Positions 11,211-22,529 of a stretch of DNA of 64,000 nt are shown here, in pieces; within the stretch, counting starts at the first letter, position 1, and each line of letters starts with the position of its first letter. Made by a program: the position numbers and the translations under genes. The notes beneath the pieces were generated by a model. That model ran no database searches, was not told the DNA's origin, and saw only the letters and a program-made list of their open reading frames with translations. Source of the stretch: Phlegmacium glaucopus (taxonomy: Eukaryota; Basidiomycota; Agaricomycetes; Agaricales; Cortinariaceae); assembly GCA_015039465.1 (NCBI GenBank), contig MU130491.1, positions 199,929 through 263,928 on the forward strand. The letters run 5' to 3'.

Positions 11211-11539
11211 TCAGCACTTGCATTCACCGGGCTTGCAAGCGCAGCTGAGTAGATCGTCATTGGTTTAGGCCTTATCAAGAGCATGGGCAAGAAAACACAC
11301 CTCTCTCCACAATTGCATGACGAACTGCCGCAATTAGCTCGGGACACGGGAGTTCCAGTCCTATCGCAATCAAAGTTAATGAATAGAATGATTACAGTAA
11401 GATCCATTGAGATCGCTTACGTGGAGCACGCGCAATTGGGGTATTGGCATTCAGTTTCAGAGCAGGCCTTCTATCATCAGATCAATCGTGAGCGTTGAAA
11501 ACGTTGAAGATGAATGATGTGAGGACTCACAGTAGACAT
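11211..11539 (-). CDS. Metallothionein (four exons)
   Basis: Minus-strand exons 11539-11531, 11470-11421, 11360-11301 and 11244-11211 (stop TGA) join across GT...AG introns of 60, 60 and 56 nt to give exactly 50 residues. Eleven are cysteine (positions 6, 11, 16, 18, 30, 35, 37, 41, 43, 48, 50), with four C-X-C pairs (16/18, 35/37, 41/43, 48/50) in two clusters joined by a short Cys-free linker (19-29). There are no aromatics except Tyr13. This is the classic layout of fungal metallothioneins, which bind Cu(I), Zn or Cd in the cytosol through thiolate clusters. The first exon encodes only MST. Every splice phase agrees and cysteine spacing continues across the junctions, which is strong evidence for the model. 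The metal bound is not readable from sequence. Confidence 0.85.
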
Positions 11540-11626
11540 GATGACAGATATCGATTGAGGCGAAATTCAAGGTGTTGTTGTGGTTCGTATCTGAGAGATG
11601 GGATCATGATGAGCTGAGAAGGGTCT

Positions 11627-11656
11627 CTTTAAATAATAGAGTTGTCTATTATTTGG
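11627..11656 (-). promoter_or_regulatory. TATA-like element and palindrome upstream of metallothionein
   Basis: Reading toward the gene, a TATTTAAAG-like box lies about 90 nt before the ATG at 11539. It overlaps a perfect palindrome at 11631-11654: AAATAATAGA, a 4-nt spacer GTTG, then TCTATTATTT. Position and composition suit a core promoter or operator for the metallothionein gene. No copper-fist or MRE consensus was recognised with confidence. Confidence 0.4.
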
Positions 11657-12102
11657 TAAATTCGGAGGGACGATCCGATTCTGAAGCCAAGCAAACGGCC
11701 AGATGATCGATGAATCAATAGTGCTGAGCAGGACATCGGAGACGCCACCTGGTTGATTACATGTAATGCAGGCCGAACGAAGCCGACGGGCTACACATGC
11801 TCCATTGACTACAGTTTTGGTTAATTATTTCAACAGAAGGTTGCCTATAAAGTTTGAATTTTATTTCCTAATATATGGTGCTGCCAGTGCTAAGGTATAG
11901 CCGTTCAAGATAACTTTTGATCCGTGTGTCACTGTGTCACATGCTATGACCTGCGGAATTCCAATTATTAGTATCAGTATTACTCATCAATGCCGTGCCA
12001 TGACACACGAACGCGTGTAATTCTCGCAGCAACATGCTTTATTAGCGGTTAACAGCATCCCATTAACCATTCACCTTTCTTTATTCCCGATTCCTGCCAT
12101 AA
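11657..12102. other. Divergent intergenic region, metallothionein to lipase
   Basis: No gene seen. It should contain the rest of the metallothionein promoter (minus) and the lipase promoter (plus). The last 40 bp before the lipase ATG are pyrimidine-rich, as is common upstream of fungal starts. Confidence 0.4.
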
Positions 12103-13711
12103 ATGACCAATATCCACCTCCTCGTTCTTATTCACGGTATGTGGGGAAACCCAGCACATATAGCAGAGTTGGAACGCATTGCTCGTGAAACGTATGCTCT
12201 TGCCGGCGCAGATGGGACAGTTCTTCATGTATTGAAAGCTGAGTCCATAAGAGATAATTCGACGTATGACGGAGTGGATTGGGGAGGTGAACGGGTTGCC
12301 AAGGAGGTGTGTATTTTGCCGTTACATATAAGGAGAGAGCCTGAACTTTAAATGCAAGGTCACAGACGCCGTGAAAGATCTCGAGTCTAAAGGAGACCAC
12401 GTCACTCGTTTCTCTGTTACAGGATACAGTCTTGGTGGTTTAATCGCTCGATATTTGATTGGGTGAGAGTTAATGCTACTCTGGTCCATCTTACGAGTTC
12501 TCATCCACAATCTAGCATTCTATACCACGCAGGATTCTTTGAAAACATTACACCTGTCAACTTTAATACTATTGCAACACCTCATGCTGGACTGCCTCGC
12601 TATCTTTCTTTATTTTCCTCCCTTTCTTCAGTGCTTGGACCCAGACTGCTTTCGCGAACGGGCGAGCAATTCTACTGTGCCGACAAATGGTCTTCAAAAG
12701 GACGTCCTTTGCTCGTTGTAATGGCGGATCCCAGTAAACTTTAATCTTATCATACGTCTCATTCATAAACTCATTCTTTACTTCTAGATCGAATATTCCA
12801 TCAATCACTTAGTAAATTCCAACATATTAGAATATATGCAAACTCGTAAGTGGATTCCTCTAAAAAAGAGTTCTAGTTGTCTGATACTGTTGGATAGTGT
12901 CAATGACATAACCGTACCCTTCGTTACGGCGGCGATAGAGTTATCAGATCCTTTTGTCGATAGAGAAGCAACCGGGATCCAACTGTGCGTTAAACACCAA
13001 CTCTACGACTATTATCCTCATTAATTACTTACATAGTGATATGGACAAAGAATACTCGTGTCTTATCCGAGATTACACCATTCCATCAACGCCTCCTCCG
13101 AAAAGCCCATCACCCGCCATCTTCTCTGCGGATTGGTTCAGACAATCACTTCCAAGACCAGTCTTGCCCCCAGTCCTTCAATTTCGGTTCCCATTTAACC
13201 TCGTGAGCAATCTATAACGGCTCCCCATATCCCATAGCAGCTGATTTACTTCTGAAAATAGCTCTTGTATACCTTATTACCTGTTCTCATCCCAGTGTTC
13301 ATCTCTCTAGCTATTGTGCGACTCTCTCTCGCTACAAGGTCCTCACGTGCTCGCATAAAGCAACTAGAAAAAGAAGCCTACACTGCCGGTCAAGAAAAGC
13401 TTGCCGATATCCTCGACGAACTAGAACGCGAGGTGGAAGAAGCTGTCGTTGATCTCATCGATAACCCTGATCCCTCATCATCCATATACCAAGCATCCAA
13501 CCAATCTAGTCGAGGGCACCCGATCATTACTGCGAACCATAAAAAGATTGTGAACTGGCTTAACCTGTTACCGATCAAGAAAGAGATAACGTATTTTCCT
13601 GATGTACGGAATTCACATGCTATGATTGTCTGTCGTGATATCAAGCGTTTTGAATTCCACCGACAAGGCGAGGTTGTTCTTAGGCATTGGGCCAATTCTT
13701 TCATTCTTTAG
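12103..13711 (+). CDS. DUF676-family lipase/serine esterase
   Basis: Seven exons (12103-12306, 12359-12462, 12516-12733, 12788-12845, 12898-12984, 13037-13202, 13262-13711) with introns of 52-59 nt and consistent phases; 428 aa. An alpha/beta-hydrolase of the DUF676 family (yeast ROG1-like putative lipases). It opens with LVLIHGMWGNPAH, has the nucleophile elbow GYSLGG with Ser at about residue 92, the family segment TIATPHAGLP, and a later VNDITVPF segment with a likely catalytic Asp. Exon 7 adds one strongly hydrophobic segment (about residues 281-300, LLPVLIPVFISLAIV) followed by a charged coiled-coil-like stretch (about 310-340), so it may be membrane-anchored. Substrate is unknown; lipid or acylglycerol hydrolysis is inferred from the family. 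All conserved blocks appear intact. Confidence 0.88.
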
Positions 13712-13915
13712 AATATTTATTTTATGGACTAGCTGATTTTTTGTTGTTTGTTGTAACTACGAGCATATTTATCTTAGATATCATTCATCATACTGATCTT
13801 TTGGCTAATCTCAATCTTGCCTCGTGAGGTTAGACCATGCCATATTCCCCAAAAGGCAACGGTCACTTAGCTAAGGACCTCTGACTTGGAACGCTGTGTG
13901 CATGTGCCGTGTGCT

Positions 13916-14224
13916 ATGTACTTTGAACTTCCTTTCATTGGCTCATATTCACTCAAATTTCAATTGACAACCCTCCTCATCCTCCTCATCATCAGCTATC
14001 TCCATCGCGGCGTCCGCCTGATACTAGCTGGCCTCACCACGCTCTACCTCGTCACACTCTGCTTTATACCTCTCATCCGATGGACATACTACCTATTCAA
14101 GGCAATTGCGTTGTTTGGATTTTACGTGCATTATTTCCATATGGGAATCGGGTTCATCGTGTTTGGGTTAGGCTATCTGATTGAGAAGGTGGGACAAGAG
14201 AGAAGGCGAGGGAGGAGGGAGTGA
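13916..14224 (+). CDS. Small hypothetical membrane protein
   Basis: Single-exon frame of 102 aa from the first ATG (13916) to TGA. It has three hydrophobic segments (around LTTLLILLIISYL, LAGLTTLYLVTLCFIPLI and ALFGFYVHYF...GIGFIVFGLGYLI) and ends in an Arg-rich tail (GQERRRGRRE). I do not recognise a family. It lies about 200 bp downstream of the lipase on the same strand. The strong hydrophobic pattern favours a real membrane protein, but homology has not been tested. Confidence 0.45.
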   Translation: MYFELPFIGSYSLKFQLTTLLILLIISYLHRGVRLILAGLTTLYLVTLCFIPLIRWTYYLFKAIALFGFYVHYFHMGIGFIVFGLGYLIEKVGQERRRGRRE

Positions 14225-15867
14225 CAGCGGATAATAGAGAAGAGAGAAGAGAACATGGAAGGACGCAAGAATTATGGTAGCTTTTTTTTTTGGTGGATTT
14301 TGCATTCAATTTTGTGTAATGTATAGCCTCACAGTCCTACCTTGTATGGTCAAAAAAGCTGCGAAGTACCACATCTCCGAGACTCCAACGTTGTTGGAAC
14401 GTGCCATTGCGCGAAACCGACTCGGATTATGCTTGCATTGCCTGCCATGATTGTTTTCGCTAAGCATTGACATTTGTATACAACAAGTACGTTATCGTAT
14501 CCAAATTTTCAAATTTCAATGTGTACATTTCACAATGGGGTTTCCATGGTCCAACACTCCATCCTATCAACTTTTGGCGTTCGACATGTGAGTTATGTCG
14601 TGAGTTTGCGAGGCACCAATTTTTTTAAATGTATTTTACGGTAATGTATTTTACGGTTTTTTACCGGAGCAATTGCCACTGGTGGTGATGACAATGGTGT
14701 GTACATTTTGTAACTTTCGGTCTCCTGTTCCCATCTCCTCTCCTATCTATACCTTACTGCATGCGCATGAGGTTGCCTGTATCAAAAACCAGGGCATGAT
14801 GTCGATGACTCTAGTGCTCGATGCAAGGAGTCATAGCATCCGCACCCAGGCTTATGCTTCTTCCCAGTTTGACATCATTAACCCCACCGACTCGGATCCG
14901 ACTATCGATGAACTTATATATAAGAAAAACGATTTTCTTTCTTTGCACGGAAAGCAACCGGAAATACATGAATCATGCTCCATCCATGATCCTCTGTATT
15001 CCGTCCCTCTATTTATGTATGGCATAAACACCACTGGCAGAAAGATTATTTACAACGAACCTAAACTCTTTGACTATGATCAGCAGTCTTTAAAAAACCG
15101 CAAGTTACAGCAACCCGTGATCGACAATCACTCATGCTGAACTTTTTTTTTTTAGTGCCTTATGTACTACTTCGGGTAGGGGAATGGATCCGGAGACTTC
15201 TAGCATGGCATTCCGACAGATTGCATGTGCAAGAAAATGTTTTTCACTCGGGGTCAGAACTGTGAAAATTGAAAAATAGTACTCTTATGGTGAATTTCTC
15301 GCATGAGATTGTGCATCATTCTTGGAATGAATGTGTTTTGGAGATATCGGTACAAGTGAACATTTAGCTCGTCGCATGCTAGATACCCTGGGAAAGGCTT
15401 GGCGTACTTGACACGTGAAACGCCCATGTGGAGAGAGTAGAAATGGTAATTCCAGTTCAAGCCCTGTTCAAGCCTATGTAGTTCTGATTACACCTTTCGT
15501 CTTGATTCCAAAGATCCATTGTTAACATGATAACAAGATAGGTTTGAAGGAGGGATTAAAATTTCAAGGAGTATACATACTATATTCACAGGTCATCGAG
15601 TCGAGTCAGTTTCAATAACACCCCTGAACCATTGCCTGCACAACTTTGTTAACGCTCGCTTCCTTGCTCTATAAATAACTCCATTTATGCAGTTATTCCA
15701 CATGCACACTCGAGTCCATCTGCTTCTGTAAACCAGATTAAGGGATAGTATTTAAACCAGGGTAGCAGGTTACTAGTACGTAACAAGCGGCTTTGTTGCT
15801 TTTCCCCCCAACCTCCGTCGATAAGGAAGGCTGCTATCCGTCCAATTTCTCATTTGACGCTAGTTCT
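14225..15867. other. Intergenic with an unrecognised ORF
   Basis: An open frame runs from ATG 14688 to 15140 on the plus strand (about 150 aa, polar, with HESCSIHDPLYSVPLF in the middle). It has no recognised domain and could be chance or a gene fragment. A minus-strand frame at 15254-15460 is likewise unrecognised. 15700-15867 is probably the promoter and 5' leader of the transporter gene. Confidence 0.3.
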
Positions 15868-18499
15868 ATGGCCGACCTCCATGACCACGATGAAAAGGTG
15901 CTGGAACATGAAAATGAAAAGTCCATATCATCAGACCACGAATTAGACGGCATTCATGATAGCTTGACCTTTCCAACCGAGGAGGAAAGGGCTACCTTAC
16001 GACGTGTACCCGATTCTATACCCTGGAATGCTTACTGTAAGTTTCTCTATAACCATTTTCTTAACAGAAGTGCTGACTGGGACCCATCATATAGTGATAG
16101 CTTTTGTTGAACTGGCGGAGCGTTTTTCCGTAAGTCATTGTCACGATCTTTGTCGTTTTTCGAAATTAATTCTTTTCTTTTTTGCACACGTTATAGTTCT
16201 ATGGATCCAGTGTCGTTTTCGTGCGTTTTGTTTTTAGAACATCCTTGTTTTACTCCGGAGCCTGTATTCAACAACTCCCCTTTTCTAGACCAATTTCATT
16301 CAACGCAAATTGCCAGCAGGTTCACATACGGGTGCTGGAGGACTAAGTACCCAATCAGGTGCTTTGGGGTTGGGACAACGAGCCTCGACGGGCTTGGGTA
16401 CCTTCTATCAATTCTGGTACGTACCCTCTATAAATGCTACCATGAGTTCCGAAATATGATGAATTGATTGGTATTGTCTACTCCAGGTGCTATGTGACGC
16501 CACTTCTAGGCGCTTACATCGCTGACACCTACTGGGGCCGTTTCAAAACCATCTGCGTGGCTGTTTTCATTGCTCTCATCGGTCATATCATCTTAATCGT
16601 GTCAGCTGTGCCTGGTGTTATTGAGCAGAAAGGCGCTATTGGAGCTTTCATCCTCGCATTGATCGTTATGGGATTTGGTACGGAGATCAGGATCCCGTTT
16701 TTTTTGGTTTTTATTGATGAAAACTCTTTTTTTAAGGTACTGGATTGTTCAAGGCAAATATTTCGCCTTTGGTTGCCGAGCAATATAAGAGAACAAAGTT
16801 GTTTGTTATCGAGACGAAGAGTGGTGAAAGGGTTATTGTCGACCCTTCTCTAACAGTTTCCAGAGTGTATATGGTGTGTTGTTTTTCTTTTTTCAGGTGA
16901 TATATAAATGATACAACCACTCAAATCCTTTTGTTTAACAGTACTTCTACCTCTTCATCAATCTCGGCGCACTCATTGGACAAATCAGCATGGCTTATTC
17001 CGAAAAGGTAAAGTCCTGCAATCGATGCCTATTCAACGTGTTAATGATAATTACATTTTTGAAGTTCGTTGGGTTCTACTTGGCATACACTCTCCCAACC
17101 GTCGTTTTCCTCCTCTGTCCCCTCGTCCTCTTCTTCGGCCGCAATCGCTATGTCCACACCCCGCCCACAGGTTCAGTCCTAGCATCTGCTATGCGTCTTT
17201 TCCGATTCGCTGCTCGTGGTAAATGGAGTCTCAATCCATTTAAGACCTATAAGAACTTGACTGCACCTGGGTTCTGGGAAGATGCGAAACCCAGTAAACA
17301 GGAAAGCCCACCTGCCTGGATGACTTGGGATGATAATTGGGTCGACGAGGTTCGACGTGGGGTCAAAGCTTGTGGAGTTTTTTGCTGGTATCCCATTTAT
17401 TGTAAGTATCATCGAAAGCGTTTTTTTTTGTTGCTTATACGTTAAGAAATACTGATTGTTTGGGTATTCTTAGGGTTGACTTATAATCAGTTGAACAACA
17501 ACTTGACATCGCAAGCGGCAACGATGTCTACGCATGGTCTCCCTAATGACGTTTTGTCGAATTTGGATCCACTCGCATTGATTATCCTTATTCCCGTGTG
17601 CGATGTAATCGTAAGCCTTTTTTTTCGTCTTATGCTTTCTTCAAATGATATAACGGCATTTGTTTGTAGGTGTATCCTTTCCTACGCCGTATGGGATGGA
17701 ACTTTAGTGCGCTGAAAAAGATCACGTTGGGCTTCTTCACTGGATCGGCTGCTATGATCTGGGCTGCTGGTAAGTAACCGATCTTCTTATTTATCTTGGC
17801 ATATGTAGACTTGACCTCATTCTCTTCCAGCGGTGCAACACTACATTTACAAGGTGAATATTCTCGGGTTTTTCCTCTCCCGGATTTTACATTTAATCAA
17901 TATCTTAGACCAATCCATGCGGTGACAATGCATCCCTTTGCGATCAAGTCTCTCCTCTAAACGTCTGGATCCAAACCGGATCGTAAGTAATAGCTCTTAT
18001 CTTCTCCTATCCCTCTATCAAATTATCATACTTACTATTTGAATTGTTTTATCTCCACATTAGATACGTCCTTATCGCTATTAGCGAGATCTTGGCTTCG
18101 ATCACAGGTCTTGAATATGCATTCACGAAAGCACCTAAGAGCATGCGATCACTCGTTATGTCTGCTTTCCTATTCATGACAGCTTTATCGTCGGCTATTG
18201 GGGAGGCTTTTGTTTGTGAGTTTTTTGTTTCATTTTACTTTCTACCTCTTTAGGTTACTGATATCTTGTCTCCCTTTCTCTCTCTCTTCAACCCAGCTCT
18301 ATCCGCGGACCCGTTACTTGTGTGGAACTACGGCGTCATGGCAGTTCTTGCTTTGATAACGGGTGCCGTGTTTTGGTGGTCCGTACGCGACCTCGATTCG
18401 AAGGAAGACGAGTTGAATAATCTCGCGGAGGGTCAGGTCGGTAAGGTTCCACAAACGATACTTGGAGCGCGCGCTGCCTTGGGGCCCGTCCCAGTATAA
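15868..18499 (+). CDS. PTR2: Proton-coupled oligopeptide transporter (PTR2/POT family)
   Basis: Fourteen exons join with consistent phases: 15868-16036, 16095-16129, 16197-16220, 16289-16416, 16487-16677, 16737-16873, 16942-17007, 17065-17401, 17474-17610, 17670-17769, 17831-17853, 17909-17982, 18064-18215, 18297-18499. The protein is 591 aa, the usual PTR2 length, with about 12 hydrophobic segments. Diagnostic motifs are ExxERF (VELAERFS, residues 61-68), the PTR signature around TPLLGAYIADTYWGRF, and a late segment LLVWNYGVMAVLALI. It should import di- and tripeptides with protons at the plasma membrane. The start at 15868 is preferred over non-ATG upstream starts and gives a typical acidic, hydrophilic N-tail (MADLHDHDEK). 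No lesions seen. A partial copy of its last exon lies inverted at 20120-20364. Confidence 0.93.
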
Positions 18500-18949
18500 G
18501 GAAGGAAAAGTCTCCATGTCGCGTGTACGTGTGCTCACGTGTGTATATCAATATGTCTTTTCAGTTATCGGGAGGGGGGGCTAAACTTATGTTCGGGAAG
18601 CTTATTCAACTGGTTGTTCACTGTGCTATTAACCTATTATGATGATTATCTATAATCGATATTTGAAATTTTTGATTGAAAATGAGGATCCTTTAGATTG
18701 ATAAAATATTATTTGTGAATGATGACTCTATCAGTATAGAGAGTCAAGCTCCTGTCATTCACAATTCTCAAGGCATCGACATGGAGGTACTTGGAAACAG
18801 CGAGACGGGAGGGGGGATAAAGCAAGAAACTTTATGTAAGGAGACTAAGCAATTTTCGCTCAATTTTCGCTTGATTTTCGTTTTGTTTTCGTTACACAGT
18901 TTCACGATGCAGAGTGTGACAAAGGCGTGACACCAGCGACTTTGATGTG
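18500..18949. other. Transporter 3' flank, no gene seen
   Basis: Immediate 3' flank of the transporter gene. The first 50 bp are shared with the inverted transporter fragment near 20120, so the duplicate included 3' untranslated sequence. Nothing else recognised. Confidence 0.4.
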
Positions 18950-19245
18950 GACACAGACAATTCAATATAAGGGTTAGAACTGATAGTTCATACAGGTGTG
19001 TTTTCAAAAACCCTCTAACGTGATTAAGAGCTCACCAAGCTCGTTTTCGACGCAGAGTACAGCCATTCAAGACCCATTCATGAATTTAACATCAGTTAAT
19101 CGGTACTGGATGCAATATTCTTTGATTTAGGAGTAAAGAGCGCGTAATTGCGAAGTGCTCAGCTGAAAGACTTAGTATACCGAGGAAGACGGGGAATGGG
19201 GAACGGCGAAGAAGTGGCACTCTTTGTTGATGCTGAGCAGAAGGA

Positions 19246-19912
19246 ATGGAGGTTTTAACATATGTGGGTTTGCTCGTATTCTACGCGTTCTCATTGACTT
19301 ATGAGCTCAAGATATCAACTTCTAGCGCGTCCGAGTACAAGTTGAACGATAAAACGGTCAAGTGCGTGGCTTACAATGCAGCCCTGGTCTCTTACAACAT
19401 CCTTATCTATTTCGAAGTGGCCTGGAAGCTGTCGCGTCCCAGTCACCTGGGGAACTCTCTGGTCTCATAAGTGGATCATTAGAACTCGCTTCGGGGGCAC
19501 GAGACAGCAAAGGAAGTTCAAGAACGAGCCACTGAGGAATGCCACTTTTAACTTTACGAAGCGGAGAGGAATTGTGGGGGAGAAATCAAGCGGTATAAGA
19601 AGTCTGAGGCGGACAGATTTGATGCGTCACGTCAAGGAGGGGTAGGTATAATCGTTATTACCGGCTCTTTTCTGCTCGCTAAACATGTTCTAGGAACCTA
19701 TCTTGTTTGTTAATCGATATGGTTAATTGAAGATAATTCGCGGACTATCGTCACGAAGAACAAGGACCTGGGCGGCCTACGTCAAGAACAAAGCATTCGC
19801 GAGATGGCTCTCGAAAGACAGCCCGCCGATCGAGTCAAAGCACGAACGACTGTGATGGAGAAGGAGAAGAATATCAAGAATGCATTAGATGGCAAGGTAT
19901 CATTTATTTTAA
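19246..19912 (+). pseudogene. Decayed coiled-coil protein, copy A
   Basis: Fragments in changing frames encode charged heptad-like sequence (for example ERATEECHF and FTKRRGI-type peptides near 19520-19570, then RTIVTKNKDLGGLRQEQ near 19740-19790). They correspond piece by piece to copy B at 27659-28281. Frames are broken by stops and shifts (for example the stop at 19468-19470). It weakly resembles SMC-family coiled-coil arms (SMC5-like), but no ATPase or hinge domain was seen, so the family is uncertain. Confidence 0.4.
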
Positions 19913-20119
19913 ACTAACCTGAACCTTCTCTAAAGATTTTTTATGCAGAGCCCTGAGCTAGTGTCGACGTCCTGTATTTCTTTGCAATCAAGATCTTTTC
20001 AATCAATATTGATTATACATATATAATCATCATAGACTAATACAATATTTAACAACAGTGAATGAAATTTGGTCCCCAGTAACATATTGATACGCACCTA
20101 CACTGCCCCGGGAGTGACA

Positions 20120-20364
20120 CCGCACGGAGTACACGATCATGGAGACTTTTACTCCCTTATACTGGGACGGCCAGAGACCCCATCCAGCGGGCAATATCAG
20201 CATAAATTCTGAAACCTTACTGAGATCACTCTCCACGAGATTATCCAACTCGTCTTCCTTCGCATCGAGGTCACGTACGGACCACCAAAACACGAAACCC
20301 ATTGTTAAGGCAAAAATTTCCATGATGCCGTAGTTCCACACAAGTAGAAGGCCTGCGGATAGAG
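20120..20364 (-). pseudogene. Inverted fragment of the PTR2 transporter last exon
   Basis: Reading minus from 20364, just after an acceptor-like CCAACCAG, the sequence encodes LSAG...WNYGIMEIFALTMG, then WWSVRDLDAKEDELDNL, matching the last exon of the transporter at 18297-18499. Similarity continues through its end (CCGTCCCAGTATAAGG) into 3' flank, but an indel shifts the frame. Only this exon was copied; there is no upstream part, so it is a dead fragment. Confidence 0.8.
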
Positions 20365-21908
20365 CTGGTTGGAGAGATGGGAAAAGACATCAGTAATATA
20401 AGAGGTGGAAATAAACAAATCGACGGTCCGGTTATCCCGCCAGCACAGCTATGCTATGTATATCACTTGTGCGCACTGACCATCATGGAACCGTGGAAGT
20501 ATTGTCCTCTTTAGGCCAAATTTCTTTCTGGAAATCCCCCCTCACTAACTCAGTATCGATCACTTCCACCCTTTCTCTTCCCTCCTCGTTTCTCTCCTTT
20601 ACTCTCCTTTTCAATATCTCTCTGTCGTATCTCTCCTCCATCCTTTCTACTTGTTAATGCAGGCCTGGCGTACACGGCGTGTTATGACGGTTGGACTCTT
20701 GCTTCTACGTTATGTCAGTGCGGCCCATTCAGTTAGTTTTTTGTTCATGTTCTCTTTATTCACTTCTTATTCGTCATTATCTCCTGCAGGTAACGCCCCT
20801 CACATACAAACACCCAACCGCCCTACTTACAGAAGTCTGGCATGTAGAGAAAACAAAAGTCGGTCTAAGTTGCCCCTCGTCTTGACAGATGAATATCTTG
20901 ACAACGAATTGTTCCAGCACTACAGTTGGTAACTTGTTCGGACCACATCAATATCATTCATCGTCATCGCCTCAGGTTTTTCCTTCGTTTTTTCTTGTCT
21001 TCCCGTAGATGGTTTCCGATTTTAGCTGAGCTGGTACAGCCGTGGGGACGAGTTGCTATATTCGCTCCCTCCAAGTACATCGCTGACAAACTACAAACCT
21101 GTTCCTCCGGCACGGCTCCCCTCCGCTTGACCGGCCTAAAGCACACAACAAAACAAAATCAATTCAAGTTACCTTGCCGTATAGCAAGGTTTCTCCAGGG
21201 TCTAAACAAAACAAGTGAGTAATCCAAACCAAAAAAAAAGGACTAAACCAAAAAAAACAAAAAAGAACCAAGTAGTATTCTATCGTTAATTGCCGACGTC
21301 TTCATCCACGGCGATTGAAAATCTCCAATAACCAACCCCTTATCCTGCCAACGATATCAACAATCTGTTTCCACATATCTTTCATGCTGTCAGAGCCTTT
21401 CGTCCTTCCAGTGGCCTCAGCATGGGTCGGTGTCGGGGGATAATACAAATGCCCATGGGTGAGAGAACCCTCTGCAGACTATCGATGGTAAGCTTTAAGC
21501 ACATCTAGCTTATGTATACTTGAATGCTCACCATACGATGTGGAATTTCTGCAGAATCTTGTGCTGGAACACGGCTATGTACTAGCATTAGACACATCTC
21601 AGTCCCAGTCCCCCTAACTGCATTGGTATTTGTAGCATACCTAAAGGTGGGGTATCCGTATGTGCGGCTTCGCTAGAGGTATCATGACCTGTGCTCTCTG
21701 TTGATTCTAATTTTGTGGTCAGTTACTGTTTGCTGGAAGTACGACTGGAACAAGCTTACCACTAGGCAGCGTCACTTGTACATTGGTATCATTGAAGGAG
21801 CCTGTGGTCCTTGTAATATGAATATTGCCATGAATGATTATCATTGTGATTGTTGGGCCTGGCGTCGATGTCATCTTCGAAAAAGTAATAGGTTTTGGTG
21901 TGCTTAGG

Positions 21909-21962
21909 CCAAATTGTTTGCTAAGACCAAATTGTTTGCTGAGACCAAATTGTTTGCTGAGG
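21909..21962 (+). repeat. Three tandem copies of an 18-bp unit
   Basis: Unit CCAAATTGTTTGCTRAGR repeated three times (21909-21926, 21927-21944, 21945-21962). Block B has a single diverged copy near 31420, so the array expanded in block A only. Confidence 0.85.
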
Positions 21963-22272
21963 TTTTGCAGCACCACGATGCAGTCAGGACCTCAATCACC
22001 TCGCCTATTTAGGGAATTCAATCTGTCCCATCCCCTAACCTCTTTCTGGGGTCCTGCCTCATGGCCGCTTGTAACAGTCTGTGACATGGCAAGGCAGTGC
22101 TACCGTCACAACTCATTAGATATCAAATTGTAGTCTTAACCAAATTTCAATACAAACTTTTAGTTGCTGGTCTTATCAGCATGACAGGCTCAAAAAATTC
22201 AAATGTTTTTCTTGAGCTTGACAGAATAAGCATTCAGAAGGCCCCGGGAAGCTCCTGATGGATGATGTCCCC

Positions 22273-22378
22273 AAATTTGGGTATTTGAGGCCCAAAAATC
22301 ATCAAATCTGTGTCTACAAATTTGGGTATTTGAGGATACTTTTGGCGGGTCTTTGTCTGAAAATTTGGGTATTTGAGG
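22273..22378 (+). repeat. Three copies of AAATTTGGGTATTTGAGG
   Basis: Exact 18-mers at 22273-22290, 22318-22335 and 22361-22378, spaced 45 and 43 bp apart. No coding sense on either strand. Confidence 0.8.
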
Positions 22379-22529
22379 GCAGATTTTTGCCAAGTCAGGA
22401 CAAATTAAGTAGAACTGCAGCTCATTATTTGATCACTAAGTCCAATTGTACCATTGCCGAGAAGGACATGGTCTAACATTGATGGTGAAACTTCCACTTC
22501 CTTTCCTTTCTTGTCAGTTGGGGTCCCAT

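Larger units (their letters stand above)
18950..21980 (+). repeat. Segmental duplication block A
   Basis: Diverged direct copy of block B (27240-31460). Matching parts include 18961-19040 (AT-rich leader with GGGTTAGAAC), 19130-19910 (coiled-coil pseudogene), 20560-20950 (pyrimidine-rich leader plus a spliced-looking frame with TACTTACAGAAGTCTGGCA) and 21290-21910. The inverted transporter fragment (20120-20364) is present only in A, and about 1.7 kb around 28400-30090 is present only in B. The frame at 20650-20930 reads LAYTACYDGWTLASTLCQ before a GT...AG intron but is not recognised. Confidence 0.65.

Noticed and set aside
21719..21976. Minus-strand frame with repeated KQFGLS
   Set aside because: The repetition reflects the 18-bp tandem repeat; no protein-level evidence.
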